Source of the DNA: Paracoccus maritimus
Lineage (GTDB): Bacteria; Pseudomonadota; Alphaproteobacteria; Rhodobacterales; Rhodobacteraceae
Assembly: GCF_025195095.1 (NCBI RefSeq)
Contig: NZ_JANAVZ010000010.1
Span: 37,145-101,144 of the forward strand
DNA length: 64,000 nt
Direction of reading: 5' to 3'
Below, one piece after another: positions 52,538 through 61,654 of the stretch; positions within the stretch are counted from its first letter, which is position 1; every line of letters begins with the position of its first letter. Made by a program: the position numbers and the translations under genes. The notes beneath the pieces are model-generated. The model searched no databases, was not told the DNA's origin, and saw nothing but the letters and a program-made list of their open reading frames with translations.

Positions 52538-53050
52538 ATGACTAAACTCGACAGCGCCGAGACCAAGACCGCCTTCGCCGCCCGCGTCGGGCTGACCAAG
52601 GGCCGCATCTCGCAGCTGGTGGCCGAGGGGCTGCCGGTGCGCGCGGACGGGCAGATCGACGTGGCGGTGGGCCTCGCCTGGATCGAGGACAACCTTGACC
52701 CGGCCCGCCGCAACAAGGGTGGTGCCACCAGCGCCCCTACCCGCGTCTCGACCACACTCGCCGAGGCCAAGCGGCTGCATGAGATCGTGAAAGTCCAGCG
52801 TGCGAAGCTGGCGTTCGAGAAGGAGCAGGGCCTGCTGGTGGAAACCGCCGCCGCCACGCGCACCGTGTTCGCCCGCGCGCGTGCCGAACGCGACGCGCAC
52901 ATGGCATGGGTGCAGCGCACCGCTCCGCTGCTGGCGGCCGAGCTTGGGGCCGATCCGCGCGCCACCTTCGCCGCCCTCGACCGGATGATGCGCGAACATC
53001 TCGAACAGCTGGCCGACCTGCCGCTGGGGAGCTTCGGTGATGGTGCCTGA
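52538..53050 (+). CDS. terS: Terminase small subunit (Nu1-like)
   Basis: Protein of 170 residues. The N-terminal HTH reads FAARVGLTKGRISQLVAEGL, then PVRADGQIDVAVGLAWI. A coiled helix (AEAKRLHEIVKVQRAKLAFE) is typical of Nu1-like subunits that recognise packaging sites. The stop overlaps the large subunit start. It is the intact counterpart of the frameshifted gene at 15374-15927. Confidence 0.86.
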   Translation: MTKLDSAETKTAFAARVGLTKGRISQLVAEGLPVRADGQIDVAVGLAWIEDNLDPARRNKGGATSAPTRVSTTLAEAKRLHEIVKVQRAKLAFEKEQGLLVETAAATRTVFARARAERDAHMAWVQRTAPLLAAELGADPRATFAALDRMMREHLEQLADLPLGSFGDGA

Positions 53051-54848
53051 CATCGACCTCGCGTGGCGGCGCGGCATCCGCCCGGAACCACCGATCCCGG
53101 TCTCGGACTGGGCCGACCGGCATCGCATCCTGCCGCCGACATCGGCCGAACCGGGCCGCTGGCGCACGGATCGCACGCCCTACCTGCGCGACGTGATGGA
53201 TGCGCTGTCCACCTCCAGTCCCTGGGAGCGCGTCGTACTGATGAAGGGTGCACAGACCGGCGGCTCCGAGGCCGGGCTGAACTGGCTCGGCTATATCATC
53301 CAGAATGCCCCCGGCATCGCCATGCTGGTCATGCCCTCCCTCGACATGGTGCGGCGGAACACCACCGTTCGCATCGACCCGCTGATCGAGGCCACACCTG
53401 CGCTCCGCGAACTGGTCGCCGCGCCCCGCTCGCGCGACGCCGGGAACAGCCTGTTCCGCAAGTCCTTCCCCGGCGGCCAGCTGGTGATGACCGGGGCGAA
53501 CAGCGCGGTGGGGCTTCGCTCCACGCCCGTCCGCTACTTGTTCCTCGACGAGGTGGACGGCTATCCCGGCGACGCCGATGGCGAGGGCGATCCGGTCGAT
53601 CTTGCCATCCAGCGCACCGCGACCTTCCGGGGGCGGCGCAAGATCTACATGGTCTCGACGCCCACCTTGAAGGGCCACTCCCGCATCGAGGCGGCCTATC
53701 TCGACAGCGACCAGCGGTATTTCCATGTGCCTTGTCAGCACTGCGGCGACATGGCGCCGATCACCTGGGCGCGCATCCACTGGCCTGAGAGGCGGCGCGA
53801 CCAGGCGCATCTGGTTTGCGGGGCCTGCGGCGGCATCCACCACGAGCACGAGAAGCCCCGCCTGCTGGCGGCCGGGGAATGGCGAGCGACGGCCGAGGGC
53901 GACGGCCGCACAGCTGGATTCCACCTCTCCGCACTCTATTCGCCATGGGAGACATGGGCCGAGATCGCCGCCGAACATGGCCGCGTCCGCAAGGACCCCG
54001 CGCGCCTGCAGGTCTGGGTCAACACCAAGCTGGGCGAGTCGTGGGAGGATCAGGCGGGCGACACCGTTCCTGCCGACCCGCTGATGGCCCGGCGCGAAGA
54101 ATGGGGCGAGGCGCTGCCCGCCTCCGTCGCGGTGCTCACCGCGGGCGTCGACGTTCAGGGCGACCGCATCGAAGTGCAGATCCTCGGCTGGGGCCGCGAC
54201 GAGGAGGCGTGGGTCATCGACTACCGCGTGCTCTGGGGCGACCCCTCCGGGCCGCGACTCTGGTCCGATCTCGACATGGTGCTGCAAGCGACCTTCCCGC
54301 ATCCTGCGGGGCTCGACCTGCCCGTACGCGCCGCCGCCATCGACACCGGCGGCCACCACACCAAGATGGCCTACGAGTTCTGCCGCACCCGCCTCGCCCG
54401 CCGCATCTGGGCGATCAAGGGCCGCGGCGGGCCCGGCATCCCCGTCTGGCCGCGCCGCCCGACGCGGACCAACAAGGGCAGGATTCCGCTCTTCATCGTC
54501 GGCGTGGACGCGGTGAAGGACGCCGTTTACGCCCGCCTGCGCCTCACCGAGCCCGGCCCCGGCGCCATCCATTTCCCCCGCCGTCTCGACGCCGACTACT
54601 TCCGCCAGCTGACCGCCGAGCGCGTCGTCACCCGCTTCGAGCGCGGACGCCCGATCCGCTCCTGGCAACCCAAGCGCGACGGCGAGCGCAACGAGGCGCT
54701 CGACACCTTCGTCTACGCCCACGCCGCCCTGCACGGCCTCATCAGCATGGGTCTCAGGCTGAACGAGGAGGTGGAGGGGGTTGCGGCCTCGCCGACGCGG
54801 ACGGATGCGGATGCTGCGAGGGTGATCCGGTCGGCGTGGATGGGGTGA
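53040..54848 (+). CDS. terL: Terminase large subunit (lambda gpA family)
   Basis: Packaging motor of 602 residues. The ATPase domain contains VLMKGAQTGGSEAGLNWLGY (Walker A-like) and YLFLDEVDGYP (Walker B). A Cys4 zinc-binding insert (HVPCQHCGD, LVCGACGG) is present, as in GpA proteins. The nuclease part contains GVDVQGDRIEVQILGWG and DTGGHHTKMAYEFC. GTGATG at 53037-53042 offers two starts; I use 53040. Retention of a complete terminase means the element can package its own DNA. Confidence 0.93.
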   Translation: MVPDIDLAWRRGIRPEPPIPVSDWADRHRILPPTSAEPGRWRTDRTPYLRDVMDALSTSSPWERVVLMKGAQTGGSEAGLNWLGYIIQNAPGIAMLVMPSLDMVRRNTTVRIDPLIEATPALRELVAAPRSRDAGNSLFRKSFPGGQLVMTGANSAVGLRSTPVRYLFLDEVDGYPGDADGEGDPVDLAIQRTATFRGRRKIYMVSTPTLKGHSRIEAAYLDSDQRYFHVPCQHCGDMAPITWARIHWPERRRDQAHLVCGACGGIHHEHEKPRLLAAGEWRATAEGDGRTAGFHLSALYSPWETWAEIAAEHGRVRKDPARLQVWVNTKLGESWEDQAGDTVPADPLMARREEWGEALPASVAVLTAGVDVQGDRIEVQILGWGRDEEAWVIDYRVLWGDPSGPRLWSDLDMVLQATFPHPAGLDLPVRAAAIDTGGHHTKMAYEFCRTRLARRIWAIKGRGGPGIPVWPRRPTRTNKGRIPLFIVGVDAVKDAVYARLRLTEPGPGAIHFPRRLDADYFRQLTAERVVTRFERGRPIRSWQPKRDGERNEALDTFVYAHAALHGLISMGLRLNEEVEGVAASPTRTDADAARVIRSAWMG

Positions 54849-54908
54849 TCGAGGATTGACCATGAGGACCTATTGTGACCATTCTGACCACAAATCAGGG
54901 AGGGGCCC

Positions 54909-55097
54909 ATGAAGGCCGTGTCTGCCCGTGAGGCCAAGCATCACTTCGGCCAGTTGATCGACGAGGCGCGGGCCGAGCCGGTGGTCGTCGAAAAGCATGG
55001 CCGTCCGGTGGTCGTCGTCCTTGCGGTCGAGGAGTACCAGCGGCTGACCGGACGGACCGTGGAACCCTCCGGCAAGAAACGAGAGGACGAGCGGTAG
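54909..55097 (+). CDS. Phd/YefM-family antitoxin-like protein
   Basis: Protein of 62 residues with the full Phd fold: VSAREAKHHFGQLIDEARAE, then PVVVEKHGRPVVVVLAVEEY. No Doc, YoeB or PIN toxin follows; the next gene, 3 nt away, is the type III methyltransferase. It may be an orphan antitoxin, or a transcriptional regulator adopted to control the restriction-modification operon. The latter is inference. Confidence 0.85.
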   Translation: MKAVSAREAKHHFGQLIDEARAEPVVVEKHGRPVVVVLAVEEYQRLTGRTVEPSGKKREDER

Positions 55098-55100
55098 CGC

Positions 55101-56648
55101 ATGCCGATACTGAACTGGCTGACACGGGACGAGGACATCCGCACGGCGCAGCGCGTGCCCTATCGCCTGCTGGAGGAAGTCCCGGATTTGTCGGCTGGCG
55201 ACGGTGGCGCGGGCAACATGCTGATCCAGGGCGACAACCTGGAAGCGCTGAAGGCCCTGCTGCCCTTCTATGCCGGCCGGGTGAAATGCATCTATATCGA
55301 CCCGCCCTACAACACACGCTCCGCCTTCGAGCACTACGACGACAACCTCGAGCACACGCAGTGGCTGGCCATGATGTGGCCCCGTCTGGAACTGCTCCGC
55401 GATCTTCTGGCCGAGGATGGCTCGATCTGGGTGTCCATCGACGACAACGAGGGGCATTACCTGAAGGTCATCATGGACGAGGTGTTCGGGCGGCGGAACT
55501 TCGTCACGTCCTGCACATGGCAGCAACGAACAACCCGGGAAAACCGCAAAGTGTTCTCGGAGGATTGCGAACGAGTTGTGATCTACTGTCGAGAGCCCGC
55601 AAAGTTCGGGGCCGTGCGGAATGATCTTGAACTCTCCGACACGGTAAGGGGCCGCTACAAGAATCCTGACAATGACCCTCGGGGCCCATGGCAATCAGTA
55701 TCGGTAAACGCACAGGGAGGACATGGAACTCCGAGCCAGTTCTACGATTTCACGGCGCCAAATGGAAAGGTTCACACCCTCCCAGCCGGGCGCTGTTGGC
55801 TTTACACTTGGCCTGTGATGCAGGAAAAAATCGCAAACAACCGGATTTGGTTTGGTGCAACGGGAAATAATGCGCCGCGAGAAAAGAAGTTCTTGTCCGA
55901 GGCCAAAGCCGGTCTGACCCCGAATACCCTTTGGCTGGCGGCTGACGTGGGCACGAACGACGAGGCGAAGAAAGAGACCGTGAAGCTTTTCGGCTCGACG
56001 GTTTTTGATACCCCGAAGCCCGAGCGATTGATCCAGCGCATCGTGCACATTGCCACAAACCCGGGCGATTTGGTGCTCGACTCATTCCTCGGCTCAGGCA
56101 CGACAGCCGCCGTGGCGCACAAAATGGGACGACGCTACATCGGCATCGAACTGGGGGACCACGCCCATACCCACTGTGCGCCGCGCCTGAACAAGGTCAT
56201 CGAGGGCGAACAGGGTGGAATCTCGAAGGCCGTGGATTGGCAGGGCGGCGGCGGTTTCCGCTTCTACCGGCTCGGCCCGCCCGTCTTCGACGAGGGCGGC
56301 CACATCCGGCAGGACATCCGCTTCCCGGTGCTGGCCGCGCATGTCTGGTTCTCGGAGACCGACCGACCTTGGGACGGCAGTGGCGACAGTCCGCTGCTCG
56401 GTATCGAGGACGGCCGCGCCCATGCGCTGCTCTACAACGGCATCCTTGGCGACAAGAGGCCGGGCGGCGGCAACGTGCTGACCCGCGCGACCCTCGCCCT
56501 GATCCGTGCGGATATCGCCAAGCTGGCGCCGGGCTTCGACGGCCCGCTGACCGTCTATGGCGAACAATCCCGCCTGACGCCCGCGACGCTCGATCGCGAG
56601 CGCATCACCTTCAAGCAGACGCCCTACGACGTCAAAGCGCGGGCCTGA
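55101..56648 (+). CDS. mod: Type III restriction-modification methyltransferase (Mod)
   Basis: N6-adenine methyltransferase of 515 residues in the beta class. The catalytic motif is IDPPYN (DPPY) within VKCIYIDPPYNTRSAFEHYD, and the S-adenosylmethionine motif is DSFLGSGTTAAVAHKMGRR near residue 330. Between them (about 140-290) is the target-recognition region. The DNA there (55500-56050) is visibly richer in A and T than its flanks. That suggests a swapped recognition domain. It forms the Mod2Res complex with the next gene. Confidence 0.94.
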   Translation: MPILNWLTRDEDIRTAQRVPYRLLEEVPDLSAGDGGAGNMLIQGDNLEALKALLPFYAGRVKCIYIDPPYNTRSAFEHYDDNLEHTQWLAMMWPRLELLRDLLAEDGSIWVSIDDNEGHYLKVIMDEVFGRRNFVTSCTWQQRTTRENRKVFSEDCERVVIYCREPAKFGAVRNDLELSDTVRGRYKNPDNDPRGPWQSVSVNAQGGHGTPSQFYDFTAPNGKVHTLPAGRCWLYTWPVMQEKIANNRIWFGATGNNAPREKKFLSEAKAGLTPNTLWLAADVGTNDEAKKETVKLFGSTVFDTPKPERLIQRIVHIATNPGDLVLDSFLGSGTTAAVAHKMGRRYIGIELGDHAHTHCAPRLNKVIEGEQGGISKAVDWQGGGGFRFYRLGPPVFDEGGHIRQDIRFPVLAAHVWFSETDRPWDGSGDSPLLGIEDGRAHALLYNGILGDKRPGGGNVLTRATLALIRADIAKLAPGFDGPLTVYGEQSRLTPATLDRERITFKQTPYDVKARA

Positions 56649-56659
56649 GGGGGCATCTG

Positions 56660-59293
56660 ATGAAACTGAAGCAATACCAGACCGATACTCTCTCCGTTCT
56701 CCGCCGCTTCTTCGAAGAGGCGCGCGTGGCGGGCCCGAAGGGCGCGTACGAGGCGATCACCAGGGAACCGGATCAGGCCAAGCGGCTCGGCCGGTACGGC
56801 GGCACCTACACGCCGCTCGCCGAGCTGCCGGCCGTTCCCTATGTCTGCCTGCGCCTGCCCACCGGGGGCGGCAAGACGATCCTCGGCGCCCACTCCATCG
56901 GCATTGCGCGCGACGCCTGGGTGGAGAAGGACTATCCGATGGTCCTGTGGCTGGTGCCGTCGAATACGATCCGACTTCAGACGGCCGAGGCGCTGAAGAA
57001 CGCCCGCCACCCCTATCGGCAGGCGCTGGACGAGGCCTTCGACGGCCGGGTTCGCGTGTTCGACATCGCCGATTTCACCCACATCCGCCCGCACGACATC
57101 CGCGACCATTGCTGCATCGTCGTCGGCACGATCCAGACCCTGCGCGTGTCGAACACCGAGGGCCGGAAGGTCTATTCCCACAACGAGAACATGGAGCCGC
57201 ACTTCACGGCGCTGCCCAAAAGCCTGCCGGGGCTGGAAAAGCTGGAGGGCGGCGGCGTGAAATTCTCCTTCGCCAATCTGATGCATATCCACCGGCCGTT
57301 GATGATCGTGGACGAAGCGCACAACGCGGTCACCGGCCTGACGCGCGAAATGCAGGCACGCGTCAATCCGTCCGCGATCATCGAGTTCACTGCGACGCCG
57401 CGGCTCAACTCGAACATCCTGCACAGCGTGACGGCGCAGGAGCTGAAGCTCGAGGAGATGATCAAGCTGCCGATCATGCTGTCCGAGCACGACACCTGGC
57501 AGAACGCCGTGAACGGGGCGATCGCGTCGCGGGCGTCGCTGGCAGAGGAGGCTGACAAGGACACCGACTACATCCGGCCGATCGTCCTGTTCCAGGCGCA
57601 GCCGAAGAACCAGGAGGTGACGGTCGAGGTGCTGAAGAAGCACCTGATCGAGGTCGAGCAGATCCCCGAGCACAAGATCGCCGTGGCCACAGGCGATCAG
57701 CGCGAACTGGATGGCATCAACCTGTTCGATCCGAAATGCCCGATCGAATACGTCATCACCGTGGAGGCGCTGAAGGAGGGCTGGGATTGTTCCTTCGCCT
57801 ATGCGTTCTGCTCGGTCTCGCGGATCCAGAGCGCGGTGGACGTCGAGCAGTTGCTGGGACGCGTCCTGCGGATGCCTTATGCCAAACGCCGCAAGGCCGA
57901 GGATCTGAACCGCGCCTACGCGTTCCTGTCGGAACCGTCGTTCGGCGAGGCGGCTCGGTCGCTGGCCGACAAGCTGGTGGCCATGGGTTTCGAGGAGGAT
58001 GAGGCGCTCGACAACATCGAACCGGCGCAGACCTCGCTCGATGCCGATACCGGCCTGTTCGGCCCGCGCGACAAGCCGAAGCCGACCTTCAAGCACACGG
58101 TGACGGCGACGCCCGAGGTGGTTGCCGAACTGAAGAAGCGCGAAGGGGTGAGCGTTCGCGAAACCGACGATGGGAAGGTCGAGATCGCCGTGACGGGGCG
58201 TGTTGACGGCGGCCTCGAAAAGGCGATCGTCGAGGCTCTCCCCGAGACCGAACGAACGGGGTTCTCGGCGGCCGTCACCAAGTATCGCGTCGAGGTGAAG
58301 GACCAGCTATCGCCTGCAGAACAGGGCGAGGCGTTCGAGGTCCCCCGCCTGGTCTCCGAGATCCAGGGCGAGTTCGAGTTCGCCGACACTGACGTGTTCA
58401 TGGAGTTTCACGACTGGTCGCTGCTCGACCACTCGTCGAAACTGGGCGAAGGCGAGTTCGCGATCCGCGAGACGGCGCGCAGCTTCGAGATCGACCTCGA
58501 CGGCAACCGCATCACCTACCAGTTCGCGGACGAAGAAGAACAACTGGCGCTCGACGTCGATGTCGAAGGGTGGACACCGGAGGCGCTGGTGCTCTGGCTC
58601 GACCGGCAGGTGCGGCAGCCGGACATCCATCAGAGCGAACTGCTCCGCTGGCTGCGCGACCTGGTCGGCCACCTGATCGCCACACGCGGCATGCACATTG
58701 CGGCGCTGATGCGGTGCAAGTTCATGCTCGCCCGCAAGGTCCGCGAGAAGCTCGCCGCCATCCGTCAGCAGGAACGCGATGGCGTCTACCAGCGGTATCT
58801 TTTCGCCCCGGAGGCCAACGTCGACGTGTCCTTCGACCAGGCTTTTTCGTTCAAGGACGGGATGTACTGGGATCAGCGCCGGTATCGTGGGCGCTGGAAA
58901 CCTCGCAAGCATTTCCTTGGGCCGGACCATGTACCTGCTTTCGACGGGGCCGAGAACGGTGAAGAATTCCAATGCGCGCAAGCCATCGACAGTTTGCCGG
59001 GCCTGAAGTTCTGGATCCGCAACGTGGCACGCCACCCCAACTCGTTCTGGTTGCCGACGGCCACGGACAAGTTCTATCCGGATTTCGTGGCTCAGTTGGA
59101 GGACGGCCGACTGCTCGTCGTGGAGTACAAGGGCGGATTGACGGCCGAGGGTGCAGACACGGACGAGAAGCGGACAATCGGACAACTCTGGGAGTTGAAG
59201 AGCGGCGGAAAGGGCTTGTTCGTCGTGGTCGAGAAGACCATCGACGGCAGGGACATGCGGGCTCAGATGATCGGAAAGGTCAACGTTAGCTGA
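56660..59293 (+). CDS. res: Type III restriction endonuclease (Res)
   Basis: Protein of 877 residues. The SF2 helicase core has LPTGGGKTILGAHSIG (Walker A), MIVDEAHNAVTGLT (Walker B) and EFTATPRLNSN. The second RecA domain has FCSVSRIQSAVDVEQLLGRV. The C-terminal nuclease is PDFVAQLEDGRLLVVEYKGG, a complete PD-ExK. The start at 56660 follows a G-rich site 12 nt after mod. All active motifs are intact, so the system is likely functional. Confidence 0.94.
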   Translation: MKLKQYQTDTLSVLRRFFEEARVAGPKGAYEAITREPDQAKRLGRYGGTYTPLAELPAVPYVCLRLPTGGGKTILGAHSIGIARDAWVEKDYPMVLWLVPSNTIRLQTAEALKNARHPYRQALDEAFDGRVRVFDIADFTHIRPHDIRDHCCIVVGTIQTLRVSNTEGRKVYSHNENMEPHFTALPKSLPGLEKLEGGGVKFSFANLMHIHRPLMIVDEAHNAVTGLTREMQARVNPSAIIEFTATPRLNSNILHSVTAQELKLEEMIKLPIMLSEHDTWQNAVNGAIASRASLAEEADKDTDYIRPIVLFQAQPKNQEVTVEVLKKHLIEVEQIPEHKIAVATGDQRELDGINLFDPKCPIEYVITVEALKEGWDCSFAYAFCSVSRIQSAVDVEQLLGRVLRMPYAKRRKAEDLNRAYAFLSEPSFGEAARSLADKLVAMGFEEDEALDNIEPAQTSLDADTGLFGPRDKPKPTFKHTVTATPEVVAELKKREGVSVRETDDGKVEIAVTGRVDGGLEKAIVEALPETERTGFSAAVTKYRVEVKDQLSPAEQGEAFEVPRLVSEIQGEFEFADTDVFMEFHDWSLLDHSSKLGEGEFAIRETARSFEIDLDGNRITYQFADEEEQLALDVDVEGWTPEALVLWLDRQVRQPDIHQSELLRWLRDLVGHLIATRGMHIAALMRCKFMLARKVREKLAAIRQQERDGVYQRYLFAPEANVDVSFDQAFSFKDGMYWDQRRYRGRWKPRKHFLGPDHVPAFDGAENGEEFQCAQAIDSLPGLKFWIRNVARHPNSFWLPTATDKFYPDFVAQLEDGRLLVVEYKGGLTAEGADTDEKRTIGQLWELKSGGKGLFVVVEKTIDGRDMRAQMIGKVNVS

Positions 59294-59304
59294 CGAATCG
59301 CCTC

Positions 59305-60042
59305 ATGACCTACAGCGACTACGTGATCTACGTCGACGAGAGCGGCGACCACACCCTGACCGCCATCGACCGGGATTATCCCGTGTTCGTGCTGGATTTC
59401 TGCATCTTCCGGAAGGACAGCTACGCCAACGTCGTCGCCCCGCAGGTGCAGGCGTTCAAGTTCGCCCATTTCGGCCACGACATCGTCGTCCTGCACGAGC
59501 ACGAGATCCGGAAGCAGAAGCCGCCCTTCGTGTTCCTGAAAAGCCGCGACAAGCGCGATGCCTTCATGGACGGGCTGAACCGGCTCATCGAGCAGGCGGA
59601 CTTCACCATCGTGGCCGCCGCAATCCACAAGGAGCGGCTGACCCAGCGATACGCCGCGCCCGGCAACCCCTACGAGATGGCGCTGACGTTCTGCATGGAG
59701 CGGGCCCATGCATTCCTGCGGGATCGCGGGCAACACAATATGACCACGCACATCGTCGTGGAGCGTCGCGGCAAGCGGGAGGACGACGAGCTGGAGCTCG
59801 CCTTCCGCCGCATCCGCGACGGCGCGAACTACGTGGGCGAGATGCCGGGTTTCGAAATCATCTTCGCCGACAAGAAAACCAATTCGGCCGGGCTGCAGCT
59901 CGCAGACCTGACGGCGCGCCCCATCGGTCGACACGTTCTCGACCCTGCGCAGCCGAACCGCGCCTGGGAGATCATCGAACCGAAGCTGCGGCGCAGCCCG
60001 GCCGGTGCGGTGAGAGGGTGGGGACTGAAGGTATTCCCCTGA
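59305..60042 (+). CDS. DUF3800 protein linked to the type III system
   Basis: Protein of 245 residues. The DUF3800 signature is YVIYVDESGDHTL at the start, and the C-terminal conserved block is SAGLQLADLTARPIGRHV. The family has an RNase H-like fold with acidic residues suited to metal-dependent nucleic-acid cleavage. It starts 12 nt after res and is probably cotranscribed. A third component of the defence operon is plausible; no biochemical role is established. Confidence 0.9.
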   Translation: MTYSDYVIYVDESGDHTLTAIDRDYPVFVLDFCIFRKDSYANVVAPQVQAFKFAHFGHDIVVLHEHEIRKQKPPFVFLKSRDKRDAFMDGLNRLIEQADFTIVAAAIHKERLTQRYAAPGNPYEMALTFCMERAHAFLRDRGQHNMTTHIVVERRGKREDDELELAFRRIRDGANYVGEMPGFEIIFADKKTNSAGLQLADLTARPIGRHVLDPAQPNRAWEIIEPKLRRSPAGAVRGWGLKVFP

Positions 60043-60241
60043 AAAGCAAAAGGCCCCGGGAGACCCCAGAGCCAGTCGCCGACCGGGAACAACCCCCAGT
60101 CCGATGATGCATATATGGCATGTGCCGAGGGCCAGGTCAAGGATTCCGGGCGACGGCCATCCCGGTCCACGCCGCCGGATACCGGATTTTGCAAAACATT
60201 ACCAATAGCTTAATCGATCCGCTGGCGCGAGACTCGCGCCC
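60043..60241. other. Gap between defence cassette and portal gene
   Basis: The 199 nt hold no gene. AAAAGGCCCCGGGAGACCCC (60050-60069) could form a weak stem, and an AT-rich stretch (near 60190-60215) lies just before the portal gene and may hold its promoter. Confidence 0.4.
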
Positions 60242-61654
60242 ATGCGGACATTCCTCCATCGCCTCCTCGACCTCGCGCGCGCTCGCGGCTTCGACGCCGC
60301 GGGTGGCGGGCGGCGTTGGGAGGGGGCGCGGACGGTCGACGGGCTGAACGCGGCGATCCTGGCGGGCGCGACCACGGCGGCGCGGCGGGCCGGGTGGTAT
60401 GCGCGCAACAACCCGTGGGTCGCGGCGGCGGTCGAGAGCCTCGTCGGCAATGTCGTCGGCGCCGGGATCAAACCGCAATCCACCCATCCAGACCGCGCGG
60501 TGCGTGAGCGGCTGCAGGCGCTCTGGCTGCGCTGGACCGATCACGCCGCCCCGGACGGACTGGCCGACTTCTACGGGCTGCAGGCCATGGCCGTGCGCGC
60601 GATGGTCGAGAGCGGCGAGAGCTTCGCCCGGCTGCGGGTGGCCAGCGACGCCGCCAGCATCCCCCTCCACCTCGAGCTTCTGGATCGCGAACAGGTTCCC
60701 ATGGACCTGCACCGCGAGATCGGCGGCGGGGCGCGGATCCGCGCGGGCATCGAGTTCGATGCCTTCGGTCGCCGGGTCGCCTACCGGGTCTTGTCCTCCC
60801 GCCCGGGCGATCCGCTGGGGTCTCTCCGCATGGACCCGCTCCGCGTCCCCGCCGCCGATTGCCTGCACCTGTTCAAGCCGCTCGCCGCGGGCCAGCTGCG
60901 CGGGATCACCTGGCTCGCGCCGGTGCTGCTGCGGTTGCACGAGCTCGACCAGTTCGAGGATGCCGCGCTGGTGAAGGCCAAGGTGGCGGCGCTCTTCACC
61001 GGCTTCATCACAGATCCCGAAGGCACGGCGGGCGGGCTCTCTGGCACCAACACCGGCGGCGCGCTGACCGTCGGCATGGAGCCCGGCAGTCTGATCCCAC
61101 TGCCGCCCGGCACCGACATCCGCTTCTCGAACCCGACGGAGCACGACGCCTATGCGCCCTTCGTGAAGAACCACCTCCGCGCCGTCGCGGCGGGGCTCGG
61201 TCTGCCCTACGAGCTGGTCTCGGGCGACCTGGAGGGCGTCACCTATTCCTCGATACGGGCCGGGCTGATCGAGTTTCGCCGCCGCGTCGAGCAGCTGCAG
61301 CACAACGTGGTGGTGCATCTGTTCTGCCGCCCGGTCTGGGAGCGGTTCGTGCGCCTCGCGGTGCTGACCGGCGATCTGCCCGCGCGCGACTTCGACAGGA
61401 ACCCGGAGGCCTACCTCGGCTGCGAATGGCTGCCGCCGAAGTTCGACTACGTCGATCCGATGAAGGACGTGCAGGCTGAGATCATGGCGATCGGCGCGGG
61501 GCTCAAGAGCCGGTCCCAGGCGATCTCCGAGCGCGGCTACGACGCCGAGCAGGTGGACGCCGAGATCGCCGCCGACCGTGAGCGCGCGGAGGGGCTGGGG
61601 CTCGCCTTCGGCCAGATGGCGTCGCCCCAGCAGAAGGAGGCCGCCGATGGCTGA
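60242..61654 (+). CDS. Portal protein (lambda gpB family)
   Basis: Portal of 470 residues. It begins MRTFLHRLLDLARARG and has the lambda-portal blocks ARRAGWYARNNPWVAAAVES, GIKPQSTHPD, FAHLE-like LHLELLDREQVPM, and GLGLPYELVSGDLEGVTYSS. A dodecameric ring at one capsid vertex is its role, the docking point for terminase and tail. The stop overlaps the capsid fusion start. Confidence 0.92.
   Translation: MRTFLHRLLDLARARGFDAAGGGRRWEGARTVDGLNAAILAGATTAARRAGWYARNNPWVAAAVESLVGNVVGAGIKPQSTHPDRAVRERLQALWLRWTDHAAPDGLADFYGLQAMAVRAMVESGESFARLRVASDAASIPLHLELLDREQVPMDLHREIGGGARIRAGIEFDAFGRRVAYRVLSSRPGDPLGSLRMDPLRVPAADCLHLFKPLAAGQLRGITWLAPVLLRLHELDQFEDAALVKAKVAALFTGFITDPEGTAGGLSGTNTGGALTVGMEPGSLIPLPPGTDIRFSNPTEHDAYAPFVKNHLRAVAAGLGLPYELVSGDLEGVTYSSIRAGLIEFRRRVEQLQHNVVVHLFCRPVWERFVRLAVLTGDLPARDFDRNPEAYLGCEWLPPKFDYVDPMKDVQAEIMAIGAGLKSRSQAISERGYDAEQVDAEIAADRERAEGLGLAFGQMASPQQKEAADG

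Noticed and set aside
52161..52541. Possible small gene with a WWVWWVWW stretch between primase and terS
   Set aside because: The Trp run is just the TGGTGG repeat read as codons. There is no ribosome-binding site, and the stretch overlaps both the repeats and terS.
52737..54863. A 708-codon open frame on the minus strand across the terminase genes
   Set aside because: High GC leaves long spurious frames. The + strand encodes TerS and TerL with complete motifs, and the minus product resembles nothing.
54909..55097. A complete Phd-toxin pair
   Set aside because: No Doc, Fic, YoeB or PIN-type toxin lies on either side; the next gene is the type III methyltransferase.
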